Source of the DNA: Novosphingobium chloroacetimidivorans
GTDB taxonomy: Bacteria > Pseudomonadota > Alphaproteobacteria > Sphingomonadales > Sphingomonadaceae
Direction of reading: 5' to 3'
Length of the DNA: 64,000 nt
Assembly (NCBI RefSeq): GCF_014204535.1
Contig: NZ_JACHLR010000016.1
Coordinates: forward strand, 56,630-120,629
Shown in pieces: positions 1 to 8,233 of this stretch; the stretch's first letter is position 1, and the number at the start of each line of letters is the position of its first letter. The notes under the pieces are model-generated. The model saw only the letters and a list, made by a program, of their open reading frames with translations. It searched no databases and had not been told where the DNA came from. A program made the translations under genes and the position numbers.

Positions 1-441
1 GACGGCAACAACGTCGCCAACTCTCTGATCGAGGCGGCCGGGCTGATGAAGTTCACCGTGCGCGTGGGTGGCCCCACTGGCTACGAGCCCGACCCCACTT
101 TCATCGCCGCCGCGCAGGCGGCTGGCGGATCGGTCGTGCTGACGCAGGACGTAGACGAGGCGATCCGCGGTGCGCAGGTGGTCGTCACTGACACCTGGGT
201 CTCGATGGGCCAGGCTGGTGGCGATGCGCATCTTGCGGCCATGGCGCCCTATCAGGTCGATGCAGCGCTGATGGCGCGCGCTGCGCCTGGCGCGGTGTTC
301 CTGCACTGCCTTCCCGCGCATCGCGGCGAGGAGGTGACCGCAGAGGTGATCGACGGTCCGCAGTCGGCGATCTGGGACGAGGCCGAGAACCGCATCCACG
401 CGCAGAAATCGATCCTGCGATGGGCCTTGGGCCAGCTGTGA
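1..441 (+). CDS. argF: Ornithine carbamoyltransferase, C-terminal part (5' end outside window)
   Basis: Catalyses carbamoyl phosphate + ornithine to citrulline in arginine biosynthesis, in the cytoplasm. The reading frame is open from base 1, so the N-terminal half (carbamoyl-phosphate domain) lies outside the window. Visible are the ornithine-domain motif DGNNVANS at the very start, the DTWVSMGQ segment and the family hallmark [11 protein letters not shown] near the C-terminus, followed by the conserved final helix ([13 protein letters not shown]). Family proteins are about 305-330 residues, so 146 residues are seen here. The stop codon overlaps the GTG start of hslO by 4 bases, which suggests co-translation. 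argB lies 23 kb away, so the arginine genes are scattered. Confidence 0.95.
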   Translation, partial: DGNNVANSLIEAAGLMKFTVRVGGPTGYEPDPTFIAAAQAAGGSVVLTQDVDEAIRGAQVVVTDTWVSMGQAGGDAHLAAMAPYQVDAALMARAAPGAVFLHCLPAHRGEEVTAEVIDGPQSAIWDEAENRIHAQKSILRWALGQL

Positions 442-1349
442 GCGCACACGAGGATAGGGTTCGGTCGGAGCGTATCGGCTTCGACCAGGTGCTGGGCTTC
501 ACCATTGCGGACCGCCATGCGCGCGGGCGCGTGCTGCGGCTCGGGCCAACGCTGGAAACGATCCTGTCCGCGCACGATTACCCGCCCGCGATCAAGCATC
601 TGCTGGCCGAAGCCTTGATGCTGACCGCCCTGATGGGATCGCTGATGAAGGAAGAGGACGGACAACTCACCCTGCAGGCACAGGCGCAAGGTGGGGCCGT
701 TGACCTGCTGGTGTGCGATTATCTGGGCGGCGCTCTTCGTGGCTACGTCAGCCACGATCCCGAGAAGTGCAAGGTGGTCGGCACCAGTCCGCGGCTGGAG
801 ACGCTGTTCGGCGAAGGCTATCTGGCGATCACGTTCGATCTTGCCAGCAGTGGCGAGCGTTACCAGGGCATCGTGCCGCTCGAAGGCGATTCGCTGACCC
901 GCGCATGTGAAGCCTACTTCGCGCAGTCGGAGCAGGTGCCGACGTTGCTGCGGGTCGGCATTCGTTCCGAAGGCGCGCATTGCGTCGCGGGCGGGCTTCT
1001 GGTGCAGCACTTTCCCGAAGGCGAGGAAGGACGCGAGCGGCTCCACGCCAAGGAAGACCATCCGGAGTGGGAGCATGTGGCGATCATGGCCGGCAGCACT
1101 CGGCATGATGAGCTTGTCGACCCTTCGCTGTCTCTCGAGGATCTGCTGATCCGCCTCTTCCATGAAGAGCGCGAGGTGCGCGTCGAGCCGCTCTCGACAC
1201 TGTCACGCGGCTGCCGCTGCACGGTGGAGCACTACCAGTCGATCTTGTCGCGGTTTCCCGAGGACCAGCGCGCTGAGATGCGCGATCCGGATGGAACGAT
1301 CCCGGTCGACTGCGCATTCTGTTCGAAGATCATCCGCGTCCCGGTGTAA
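438..1349 (+). CDS. hslO: Hsp33 redox-regulated chaperone
   Basis: Cytoplasmic holdase activated by oxidation (HOCl, peroxide plus heat) when its zinc centre is lost. The C-terminus carries the four-cysteine zinc switch: CRC (about residue 258-260) and CAFC about 32 residues later, the CXC-X27-32-CXXC pattern of the family. The N-terminal domain has the family signature of an alpha/beta chaperone core ([19 protein letters not shown]). Two starts are possible: ATG at 420 or GTG at 438. I chose GTG because it makes a 4-base GTGA overlap with argF; neither has a strong ribosome binding site. Length of about 303 aa is normal. Confidence 0.93.
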   Translation: MSAHEDRVRSERIGFDQVLGFTIADRHARGRVLRLGPTLETILSAHDYPPAIKHLLAEALMLTALMGSLMKEEDGQLTLQAQAQGGAVDLLVCDYLGGALRGYVSHDPEKCKVVGTSPRLETLFGEGYLAITFDLASSGERYQGIVPLEGDSLTRACEAYFAQSEQVPTLLRVGIRSEGAHCVAGGLLVQHFPEGEEGRERLHAKEDHPEWEHVAIMAGSTRHDELVDPSLSLEDLLIRLFHEEREVRVEPLSTLSRGCRCTVEHYQSILSRFPEDQRAEMRDPDGTIPVDCAFCSKIIRVPV

Positions 1350-1474
1350 GCTCGGCGCGGATCAGCGACCAGCCGTTCGTCGATGAAATCGGGCGCTTGG
1401 ACGAGAGTTGCGCGCGTGGTAGATGGTACCCGCGCGACAGGGACGTCCAGCAACCGCCGCGACTATCCAGGACC

Positions 1475-1900
1475 ATGACAAGGATGAAGGCCAAGACCGC
1501 CCTGACCTGTGCTGCTGCCGTGATCTGTGCGGGTGCCGCAATCGCGTCCGGCTCGGTCGTCGCGCAAGTGCGCTCCCTGGCGATGCTCGATAAGCTGGAG
1601 CAGGGAGACTGGGAACTGCGGCTGCATGACGAGGCCTCGGTCCCGCGCCGCATCTGCCTTCGCGATGCGCGCCGGCTCATCCAGTTGCGTCACCCCGGGC
1701 AGAGTTGCAGCCGCATCACCGTCGAGGATACCGAAAGCCAAGTGACGGTGCAGTACACGTGCCGTGGTCACGGCTATGGCCGCACTCAGATCCGGCGCGA
1801 GTCCGACAGTCTGGTGCAAATCGACACGCAGGGGATCGCTGAGGGGTTGCCGTTCGCCTTTGCCGCCGAGGCCCGGCGGGTGGGCGCCTGCACGAGCTGA
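1475..1900 (+). CDS. Exported DUF3617-like protein
   Basis: Small secreted or periplasmic protein of unknown function. After a short basic N-terminus (MTRMKAK) comes a hydrophobic alanine-rich segment that reads as a signal peptide, ending near VVAQ. The mature part has the pattern LEQGDWELRL, then CLRDA, QSCSRI, YTCRGHG and a terminal GACTS; paired cysteines with an opening W-E strand are typical of DUF3617 proteins. An in-frame ATG at 1397 would add 26 residues without a sensible leader, so ATG 1475 (or 1484) is preferred. It lies in the same direction as hslO with a 125-base gap. Confidence 0.65.
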   Translation: MTRMKAKTALTCAAAVICAGAAIASGSVVAQVRSLAMLDKLEQGDWELRLHDEASVPRRICLRDARRLIQLRHPGQSCSRITVEDTESQVTVQYTCRGHGYGRTQIRRESDSLVQIDTQGIAEGLPFAFAAEARRVGACTS

Positions 1901-1957
1901 CCGCCTGCAGCCGCCGGGGGCTTTCGCCAGCCGGGCCGAAGGCCTACATGGCCGCGC

Positions 1958-2653
1958 ATGCCAGACATCGCCAATCCGACCGGCCGCGCGGCCGTAGTGC
2001 TTCTTTCCGGCGGCCTCGACTCCATGGTCGTGGCCGGCCTTGCGCGCGAGGCCGGCTACCAGGTCCACGCGCTGACGATCGACTACAATCAGCGGCACCG
2101 GCGCGAGATCGACGCGGCACGGACCATTGCCGAGAAGATCGGCGCCGTCCGCCATGTGGTGCTTCCGCTCGACTTGCGGCAATTTGGAGGGTCAGCCCTT
2201 ACGGATGACATCGCCGTGCCGAAGGATGGCTTGGGCGACGACATTCCGGTCACTTACGTACCCGCGCGCAACCTGGTGTTCCTGTCGCTGACGCTCGCCT
2301 GGGCCGAGGCGCTGGGCGCGCGCGACATCTTCATCGGGGTCAACGCGCTGGATTATTCCGGTTATCCGGATTGCCGACCCGAGTTCATCGCGGGCTTCCA
2401 GCAACTGGCGGAGCTTGCGACCAAGGCCGGCGCGCAGGGATCGGCGTTTACAGTCCACGCGCCTCTGCAATTCCTGGGCAAGGCGCAGATCGCGGCGGAG
2501 GCGGATCGGCTTGGCCTTGAGCCGGCGATGAGCTGGTCGTGCTACGATCCCACGCCGGAGGGTCTGGCCTGTGGGCTGTGTGACAGCTGTCGCTTGCGCA
2601 AGGCTGGTTTTGCCGAGGCGGGTGTCATCGATGGTACCGTCTACGCGGCGTGA
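1958..2653 (+). CDS. queC: 7-cyano-7-deazaguanine synthase QueC
   Basis: Converts 7-carboxy-7-deazaguanine to preQ0 using ATP and ammonia, on the path to queuosine in tRNA. The N-terminus holds the PP-loop motif SGGLDSMV (ATP pyrophosphatase fold) at about residues 17-24, and the C-terminus holds the zinc-binding cysteine cluster (CYDP...CGLCDSC). Length 231 aa is normal for the family. No queD, queE or queF is adjacent. A YhhQ-type queuosine-precursor transporter is encoded 20 kb downstream, so both synthesis and uptake are represented. I see no preQ1 riboswitch-like structure in front of it. Confidence 0.95.
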   Translation: MPDIANPTGRAAVVLLSGGLDSMVVAGLAREAGYQVHALTIDYNQRHRREIDAARTIAEKIGAVRHVVLPLDLRQFGGSALTDDIAVPKDGLGDDIPVTYVPARNLVFLSLTLAWAEALGARDIFIGVNALDYSGYPDCRPEFIAGFQQLAELATKAGAQGSAFTVHAPLQFLGKAQIAAEADRLGLEPAMSWSCYDPTPEGLACGLCDSCRLRKAGFAEAGVIDGTVYAA

Positions 2654-3034
2654 TGCGGGTGTTGACGGCAGAGGCCGGGTTCTAACGATTACTCCATATA
2701 CCCGCGCGCGATTTGGTAGCCGTTCGCGCGCGCCTTCCGCTCGTGGGATCTGCCCTGAGGTGGGATGCGTCAACAGACCGCCTTCGATCCAATCTCCAGG
2801 CACGCAGATTTCGAGGGACCCGGCGGGTTGGCGGGGACCGGCGCCGCACCTGATCGAGCGTCGTTGAGGCGGGATCCTGGGCAAGGCAAGTATCCGGCGG
2901 GATCCGCTGCCTTGTCGTGAACCATATTGAGCGGACGGTCCGTCGCGCCCGGCGCCAGTTGGCGATCTGCTCTTGCGGACGATGTGAACGACCTGCCGCA
3001 GTCGAGCCGCTCAGCACTCCATCTGCATCGGACA
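2654..3034. other. Intergenic region between convergent queC and ompA-like gene
   Basis: No convincing gene. ORFs that cross it on the plus strand are antisense to the porin gene and arginine-rich. An imperfect hairpin with arms CAAGGCA (2882-2888) and TGCCTTG (2908-2914) could mark the end of the queC transcript but lacks a T run. Confidence 0.4.
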
Positions 3035-3066
3035 AAAGAAAAGGGGCCGGATTTCTCCGACCCCCT
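3035..3066 (-). terminator. Rho-independent terminator of the ompA-like gene
   Basis: Read on the minus strand, a hairpin with arms GGGGtCGGA and TCCGgCCCC and a GAAA loop is followed by a T-rich tract (TTTCTTTTG). It starts 25 bases after the porin stop codon, which fits an intrinsic terminator. Confidence 0.75.
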
Positions 3067-3090
3067 TGTCTTTGTACCGTTGCCGGTCGC

Positions 3091-4149
3091 TTACATGCCC
3101 GAACCCGGACCGTAAGTGATCTCGACGCGACGGTTCTGCAGCTCGCGCACACCGTCCGCAGTCGGGACGCGCGGGTTGCTTTCACCGAAGGCCTGGCTCG
3201 AGATCGAACCGTCGGCAATGCCGTGGCTGGTGAGGTACGAACGCACAGAGGCGTTACGACGCTCGGACAGACCCTGGTTGTACTGGGTCGAACCCGAACG
3301 GTCGGTGTAGCCGGCCAGCATGATCGGCACGCTCTCGCAGTTCGCGTAAGCGCTGACGGCGCTGTCGAGAATGGTCGCAGCCTCAGGCGTGATGTCCGAC
3401 TTATCCCAGTCGAAGAACACGATGTACGGACCCTTGTTGCAGACCGGAGCCGGCGGCGGGGGCGGAGGAGGCGGCGGCGGCGGCGGCGGCGGCGGCGGGG
3501 GAGCAACCGGCTCTGCACCACCGAAGTTGTAGCCGATCGTGCCGAGCAGCGAGTGCGAACGGAAGCGCGTCTCGATCGGAGCGCCGAACGATCCGACCAG
3601 GTCGACGTTGTCGGCGTTGAAGAAACGATACTTCAGGCCGAGGTCGATGTTCTCCGTGATCGGAGCGCGAACGCCCGCGAGCAGCTGCCAGGCGAAGCCG
3701 GTGTCGTTGTCGTCGAACGGGGTCACGCCCGGGATCGTGGCGTTGTAGTGGACGCGAGCAACGCCCACGCCGCCGCCGGCGAAGCCCTGGATGCCGTCAT
3801 CGGCACCGAAGTCGAGCAGGCCGTTGACCATGAACGACAGCGCGCTGGCATGGCCCGACGCGTCGAACGTACCCAGAGCGGTGGTGTATTCGTCGTTCTT
3901 CGCACGACGGTAGCTGCCTTCGGTCTCAAGGCGGAAAGGACCGAAGTCGTAACCGATCGAGACGCCGCCATCGAAGCCGTACTTCGAATCGAGCGACGAG
4001 GCGTTGTTGATGCCGGCGATGTCGAAGTTCGAATCTTCGACGATCATGGCGCCGAAGCCACCTTCGATGTACCACGCGTCGTCGCGCGCAAAAGAAGGCG
4101 TGGCGATGGCCGTAGAAGCCAGCGCCAAGCCAATAACGAGTTTCCTCAT
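3091..4149 (-). CDS. OmpA-like outer-membrane porin with polyproline linker
   Basis: Outer-membrane beta-barrel tethered to peptidoglycan. Residues 1-21 are a signal peptide ending in SFA; about 22-210 is an eight-strand-type barrel with alternating aromatic strands (YEGGF, SIGYDFG, LGTIGYNFG); then comes a run of 17 prolines; then an OmpA_C peptidoglycan-binding domain (VFFDWDKSDITPEA, AGYTDRSG, LSERRNASV, NRRVEI), where the Asp and Arg of the TD...LS.RR motif that bind diaminopimelate are present. A strong ribosome binding site (AGGGG) lies 6 bases before ATG. It has its own promoter and terminator, so it is probably monocistronic. Length 352 aa. Confidence 0.93.
   Translation of the reverse strand: MRKLVIGLALASTAIATPSFARDDAWYIEGGFGAMIVEDSNFDIAGINNASSLDSKYGFDGGVSIGYDFGPFRLETEGSYRRAKNDEYTTALGTFDASGHASALSFMVNGLLDFGADDGIQGFAGGGVGVARVHYNATIPGVTPFDDNDTGFAWQLLAGVRAPITENIDLGLKYRFFNADNVDLVGSFGAPIETRFRSHSLLGTIGYNFGGAEPVAPPPPPPPPPPPPPPPPPAPVCNKGPYIVFFDWDKSDITPEAATILDSAVSAYANCESVPIMLAGYTDRSGSTQYNQGLSERRNASVRSYLTSHGIADGSISSQAFGESNPRVPTADGVRELQNRRVEITYGPGSGM
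3451..3501 (-). repeat. GC-rich triplet tract coding 17 consecutive prolines
   Basis: On the plus strand the tract is almost pure GGC units, with a few GGA/GGG variants. It codes the flexible linker between barrel and OmpA_C domain. Such a run is prone to slippage by whole codons, and translation through it would need elongation factor P. Confidence 0.85.
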
Positions 4150-4192
4150 ATTATTCCCCTATTCAGAGATTTGGAGCCACCGAGTAATCGAG

Positions 4193-4221
4193 CATCTACC
4201 CCCTCCGTAGACTCTGCGCAA
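4193..4221 (-). promoter_or_regulatory. Candidate sigma70-type promoter of ompA-like gene
   Basis: Minus strand: -35 TTGCGC (4216-4221), 17-base spacer, -10 TAGATG (4193-4198), giving a leader of about 35-40 bases before ATG 4149. Just upstream, at 4226-4242, is a short inverted repeat with arms ACAGT/ACTGT that could be an operator. The match to consensus is only moderate. Confidence 0.4.
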
Positions 4222-4338
4222 GCGCACAGTGACCGTGACTGTTGCAATAACATCACGCCGACTGAGGTCGAGAGCCGTTCGCAAAGGCTATGTTGCTGAG
4301 CGAACAACACAATCGATCCCTGTTGGTTGCCACTGCCG

Positions 4339-4797
4339 TCAAGCAGGGGGTAGAAGACCAGAAGCCCGGAGAGCCAAGAGCAGCGCTCCGATAGCGGCCC
4401 GAGCCTCGCTATCAACCATCAAACCTCCTGATGGTTCCGGAATGGCCGCAGCTTTTTGCCAGCCATCGGAAAATAGGGCGAATTGCCCGCTCGTCTGGTC
4501 ATAGACGCGCATGCCCGGGACCGGCGCGGCGAACAGCCATTGGCCGGCCTGGCGCATCGCGATCGCATGATCATGACCTGCCCATTCACCGGTGGCGGCG
4601 GGGGCGACCAGCCATGATTGTCCGTCGGGGGCGATCGTCGGCGGCTCGGTGCTCTCGCCCTCGATGGCAGCATGCATCAGTGCATCGATCCGCGCCAGTG
4701 CCTCGTTGTGGAATACTTCCTTCTGCGCCTGCGCGGCGAACAGCAGCGGCAAGCCGTGGCGGGCCGTGGTGGCGGTGAAATCGAGAGCATCGGGCAT
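4339..4797 (-). CDS. DUF2793 protein at the end of the GTA-like cluster
   Basis: Last gene of the GTA-like block. The 152-aa protein begins MPDALDFTATTARHGLPLLFAAQAQKE in the standard DUF2793 pattern (short strand, then AQAQKEVFHNEAL with many alanines) and ends with a hydrophobic Ala/Leu helix. DUF2793 proteins sit next to tail-tip genes in GTA and phage clusters and are probably tail-fibre or receptor-related. That role is inference. Start ATG 4797 was chosen because the longer frame upstream is antisense-like and would overlap the tail-tip gene; the gap to that gene is 23 bases. Confidence 0.8.
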   Translation of the reverse strand: MPDALDFTATTARHGLPLLFAAQAQKEVFHNEALARIDALMHAAIEGESTEPPTIAPDGQSWLVAPAATGEWAGHDHAIAMRQAGQWLFAAPVPGMRVYDQTSGQFALFSDGWQKAAAIPEPSGGLMVDSEARAAIGALLLALRASGLLPPA

Positions 4798-4820
4798 GGT
4801 CGGTCTCCGAAGGATGCGAA

Positions 4821-6992
4821 TCAGGGAAGGCGGGCGAGTGGCAGCGGGAGCGAGAGGGCATGGGTGCCCTGCTGGCGGACCTGCAGGGTGCACGGGCCGA
4901 GGCTCTCGAGTTCGGCGGCCTGCGATGGCGAGAGTTCGAGTGCCGGCGCCTGCGTCTCCCAGGAGCGCAACGTGGAGCCTGCGCCTTCGCAGGTGACGAG
5001 ATAGCGCTCGGCCTCCTCGATCAGCGGCACGTCGACGCCATCGCTCCACCGCCATCGTCCGCGAGCACGCCGCGTCCAGCGCAAGTCGAGGCTGCCGTCC
5101 GCACGCCGGCGAGATCGGCCATGCACGGGCGCCAGCGGCCGACGAGCGATGCCGGCGAGGTGCAACGGCGAGCTTGTCGGTGCGGCGTCTCCGCGCCCTA
5201 GCGCCAGCACCGTGTCTTCGCCCTCGACCAGCGAGGGCAGCGGCGTGCCGCGCGCATCGATCAACGCGAAGGCCTCCGCCTCGACATGGGAGGCGATCGC
5301 GGCCTCGGTTCCGCCAAGCCCCCGCAGGAAGTGGGCAAGGCGCCACCTGCCGCTGCCGAGCGGTTCGACTTGGGCGAACTGGACCAGCTCCTCGCCGATC
5401 AGCGCGAGATTGGCGCCCATCGCGAGCTGGTCGAGACTGGCCGGTGCGAGGACCGCGTCGGGATCGGAGAGCGCCACGATCGCCAGGGAGGTGCGATCGA
5501 GTAGCAACGGGTTTGCCGGGGCGAGCGGCATTTCCAGCCGTCCGATCACGGAGCGGGCCCGCGCGGCGGGACCGAGCGGTCGCAACTCGCCGTCACGCCC
5601 ATCGGCATAGAGCGCGGCGCCGCTCCAGCTCGCGCCGGTCGCGCCGACGAATGCGACGGCCTGCGAGGCCTGTCCCGTTTGGGCTGCTGGATCCCAGGGC
5701 AGTTCGAGTGCGACCAGCCGCGTCTGCGCTGGCGGCAGGTCGGCAGGCGCGGGGAAGTTGGTCGAGGGCGCTGGTGGCGGTTCCAGGTCGAGCGTGTCCA
5801 CGCGGGCGAGCTCGAGTTCGACTCCGCTCTCCCGCCACTCCCAGGTTTCGACGCGCCAGGTGCCGCTGCGATCGGGCAACCGCACCAGCGTGCCAGGCGC
5901 CACCGCGCTGTCGAGCGTGCAGCTGCGCCAGGCGACCCGCTCGCGTGCGCTCTCCCGCCGTTGCGCCATGCGTTCGACGAGCCTGCGCGCCTCGGCGCTC
6001 TCCAGCGCTGCCGGCAGTTCGAGCATGTCGGGCTGACCAGGTGCGGCACGGCCGCTCGCGTGCTGGGTGCCGGGCTGGAAGTCGCGCGCGACGTCGAGGT
6101 AGCGCAGGACGGCGGCAGGCTGCGCCGCGGCGGGCGAACGCCGGCGGACCATGCCTCCGGAAGGCGCGAAGGCATCGTCTTCTACCGCTGTGGCGGGCGG
6201 CTCGAGCAACAGGAGCTCGGTGGCGGTGTCAGCCAGGCGCAAGCGCAGGCCTTCGCCGCTGGCATCCAGGGCCAGGGGCAGGACGTCTGCCAGCGTCGAG
6301 AGGCAGGAGGCGAGATCGTCCTCGACAAGCACGCCGGCAAAGCCGGTGAGGTCGGCCGTCACCGTCGCGTCGCTGACTGTTTCGTCGACAAGCGCCCCCA
6401 GGCTTACGCCATCGTCGGCCACGACCTCGAAAGTGAGCGCGGGCACGCGGTTGCCGAAGCTTGCGAGCTCGAGCGCCTCGAACACGACATAGGCCAGGCC
6501 GCGGAATGCCGGGCAGCGGGCTTCGCCTTCGCTGGCGGCGATCAGCGGGTCGAGGGGCTGGTCCTCGCTGCCAAGATACACGCGCAGGGCGCCGCCGACC
6601 TTGAGATCGCCCGCAGCGCCGCGCAGCAGCTTGCCGTCGGCCCAGACGCGGCCGAGCGACCGGATGGGCCGGCTCGACAGGACGATGGCGAGGTTGGCGG
6701 CATAGCTGTAGGTGGTGGTGGCCGGCTGACCCTTGGCGCCGATCACTTCGGAGTGCTCCTGCAGCTCGGTCGCCCAGACGATCGCGCCGGGTACGCGCAT
6801 GCGCCCGTGCACGCGCGGGATCGCCAGACCATAGCTGGAGAGCGAGACTTCCAGTTCGCGCAGGCGCGGTCCGCGGCGGCGTCCGGTGCCGAGCAGCGCA
6901 TCCTCGAACTGGCGGCCCGCGAGCGCGCCGATGGCGCCGCCCGCCGGTCCGGCGAGCGCGTTGCCAAGGGCACTGAAGACGATGGTGGCCAT
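4821..6992 (-). CDS. GTA tail-tip (megatron, gp15-like) protein, short form
   Basis: Tail-tip/host-interaction protein of a GTA particle. The first 60 residues have a glycine/alanine-rich stretch (GNALAGPAGGAIGALAG), then LGRVWADGKLLRG, PAFRGLAYVVFEALELASFGNR and EVVADDG, which are the baseplate/gp27-like domain signatures of this family. The C-terminal 300 residues (VALELPWDP, GRWRLAHFLRGLGGTEAA, RRADGSLDLRWTRRARG) match the rcc01698-type C-terminal part. At 723 aa it is much shorter than the roughly 1300-aa R. capsulatus protein; the TIM-barrel part normally at its N-terminus appears to be missing. A barrel-like region is instead fused to the distal-tail protein at 8230-10560. Confidence 0.85.
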   Translation of the reverse strand: MATIVFSALGNALAGPAGGAIGALAGRQFEDALLGTGRRRGPRLRELEVSLSSYGLAIPRVHGRMRVPGAIVWATELQEHSEVIGAKGQPATTTYSYAANLAIVLSSRPIRSLGRVWADGKLLRGAAGDLKVGGALRVYLGSEDQPLDPLIAASEGEARCPAFRGLAYVVFEALELASFGNRVPALTFEVVADDGVSLGALVDETVSDATVTADLTGFAGVLVEDDLASCLSTLADVLPLALDASGEGLRLRLADTATELLLLEPPATAVEDDAFAPSGGMVRRRSPAAAQPAAVLRYLDVARDFQPGTQHASGRAAPGQPDMLELPAALESAEARRLVERMAQRRESARERVAWRSCTLDSAVAPGTLVRLPDRSGTWRVETWEWRESGVELELARVDTLDLEPPPAPSTNFPAPADLPPAQTRLVALELPWDPAAQTGQASQAVAFVGATGASWSGAALYADGRDGELRPLGPAARARSVIGRLEMPLAPANPLLLDRTSLAIVALSDPDAVLAPASLDQLAMGANLALIGEELVQFAQVEPLGSGRWRLAHFLRGLGGTEAAIASHVEAEAFALIDARGTPLPSLVEGEDTVLALGRGDAAPTSSPLHLAGIARRPLAPVHGRSRRRADGSLDLRWTRRARGRWRWSDGVDVPLIEEAERYLVTCEGAGSTLRSWETQAPALELSPSQAAELESLGPCTLQVRQQGTHALSLPLPLARLP

Positions 6993-7004
6993 GAAGGTGA
7001 GTCC

Positions 7005-7412
7005 TCAGAAAGCGGGTGGGAAGCGCCAGTGGCGCGCGATGGTCCAGGTCGGATCGCCAGAGCCGACGACGACGCGGCCGAGCCCGGCATGGGCGTGGAC
7101 GATGCGCCCGCTGGCGAGCGCCACGGCGAGATGCGGCTGGATCGGCGAGCACTGGGCGAGGAGCACGTCACCGGCGATCGTTTCACCCGTGACCACGGCT
7201 AGGCCCAGGCTCGCGGCCACCTCATCCGCAGCGGCGAGCCCGAGCCGGCGCAAGCCGAAGGGGCGAGGCAGCGCGACGCTTCTGCCCGTCGCGGCCAGAG
7301 CGGCAACGACCAGCCCCAGGCAGTCGAGCCCGGTCGCCGGATCGCGTCCGTGCAGGCGAAAGCGTGTGCCCGCGAGCGCCTCTGCGGCTTTGGCGAATTC
7401 GGTGCCGATCAT
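7005..7412 (-). CDS. GTA NlpC/P60 peptidase (gp14-like)
   Basis: Cysteine peptidase of the tail tip that probably cuts peptidoglycan peptides during DNA delivery. Conserved catalytic Cys in LDCLGLV (about residue 30), His in QPHLAVAL, and a third polar residue in HAHAGLGRV follow the NlpC/P60 Cys-His-His pattern. The 135-aa length matches GTA gp14. ATG 7412 overlaps the stop of the upstream hub gene by 4 bases (ATGA); the longer open frame reading through the hub gene is a shadow. Confidence 0.88.
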   Translation of the reverse strand: MIGTEFAKAAEALAGTRFRLHGRDPATGLDCLGLVVAALAATGRSVALPRPFGLRRLGLAAADEVAASLGLAVVTGETIAGDVLLAQCSPIQPHLAVALASGRIVHAHAGLGRVVVGSGDPTWTIARHWRFPPAF

Positions 7413-8233
7413 GCGAGCGGCGAGGGGTAGCGGGCGAGCAAGTCGTTGCCCGGCAGGAACGGCTCTCCGCGAAAGTTGGCGGCGTTGCCGAAACGGGTGG
7501 CGCAGGTTTCCAGCGTATGGTCGCAGCCTTCGCGTACCAGGGCCCGCGCGCCGACGGGGATGAGCGGCTCCGGCAATCGGTCGAGCACCACGGCGCCGTG
7601 TCGATCCGCGCCGCGGATCAACACCGTCGTGCCGGCTCCCGACCCGTCGAGCCACTGGAGCGTTCCGCCCACGAGATCGGCGACCGGGGTGTCGCATGCC
7701 AGAGTCACCGATCCGGTCGTCCGATCGCTGCCGGTGACGCTGGCCTCGTGCATGAAGAAGGCCGGGCTGAGGTTGCACCCGGGCCCGCAGAACGCGGCGC
7801 GGCAGGCCGGGCTGGTGCGCGGGACGGCGCTGCGCAGCAGGTCGGCCTTGCGCGAGACGAGTTCGGCGGTGAAGCCGCCGTCCTCCTCGCTCACCGTGCC
7901 GAGCGTCCCCGTCCACACGGGTTCGTGTTGGCCGGTCTCCCAGTCGATCAGGCCGATGCGCACGCGCGCTGCATCGTAGCGGCCGGCGGCGAGGTCGGCC
8001 GCGCTGATCGCGTCGTGGCTGAGCGCGCCCGCCACTTCGGCGCTGTCTTCGTCGAGGCCCGCGCTGCGGCGGACGGCCGAGGGCACCATGCCGGGCGAGG
8101 CGCGATGCAGCACGCCCTCGAACCACAAGTCGCGATCGTGCGAGGTGAAGCCCAACGTCACCCCGTCGCGCCGCAGGATGCGCCAGTAGGTGGCGACCGT
8201 CTCCAGCGGCCGGGCGAACCAGGCGCGGCTCAT
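7409..8233 (-). CDS. GTA hub protein (gp13-like, DUF2163)
   Basis: Baseplate hub that joins the tail tube to the tip. N-terminus AWFARPLETVATYWRILRRDGVTLGFTSHDRDL is the typical DUF2163 start; the C-terminal region has a cysteine group (CRAAFCGPGC, then EGCDHTLETCATRF) resembling the cysteines that bind an iron-sulfur cluster in lambda gpL-type tail proteins and in the R. capsulatus GTA hub. Length 274 aa. It is coupled by ATGA overlaps to genes on both sides. Cluster binding is inferred from the cysteine pattern. Confidence 0.88.
   Translation of the reverse strand: MSRAWFARPLETVATYWRILRRDGVTLGFTSHDRDLWFEGVLHRASPGMVPSAVRRSAGLDEDSAEVAGALSHDAISAADLAAGRYDAARVRIGLIDWETGQHEPVWTGTLGTVSEEDGGFTAELVSRKADLLRSAVPRTSPACRAAFCGPGCNLSPAFFMHEASVTGSDRTTGSVTLACDTPVADLVGGTLQWLDGSGAGTTVLIRGADRHGAVVLDRLPEPLIPVGARALVREGCDHTLETCATRFGNAANFRGEPFLPGNDLLARYPSPLA

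Noticed and set aside
2917..4299. 460-aa plus-strand ORF opposite the ompA-like gene
   Set aside because: Arginine/valine-rich composition with no family motifs; exact antisense of a clear porin with signal peptide, promoter and terminator.
5174..7202. Several long plus-strand ORFs (391 and 507 aa) across the tail-tip gene
   Set aside because: High-GC antisense frames with extreme Arg/Ala content; the minus strand codes well-known GTA proteins.
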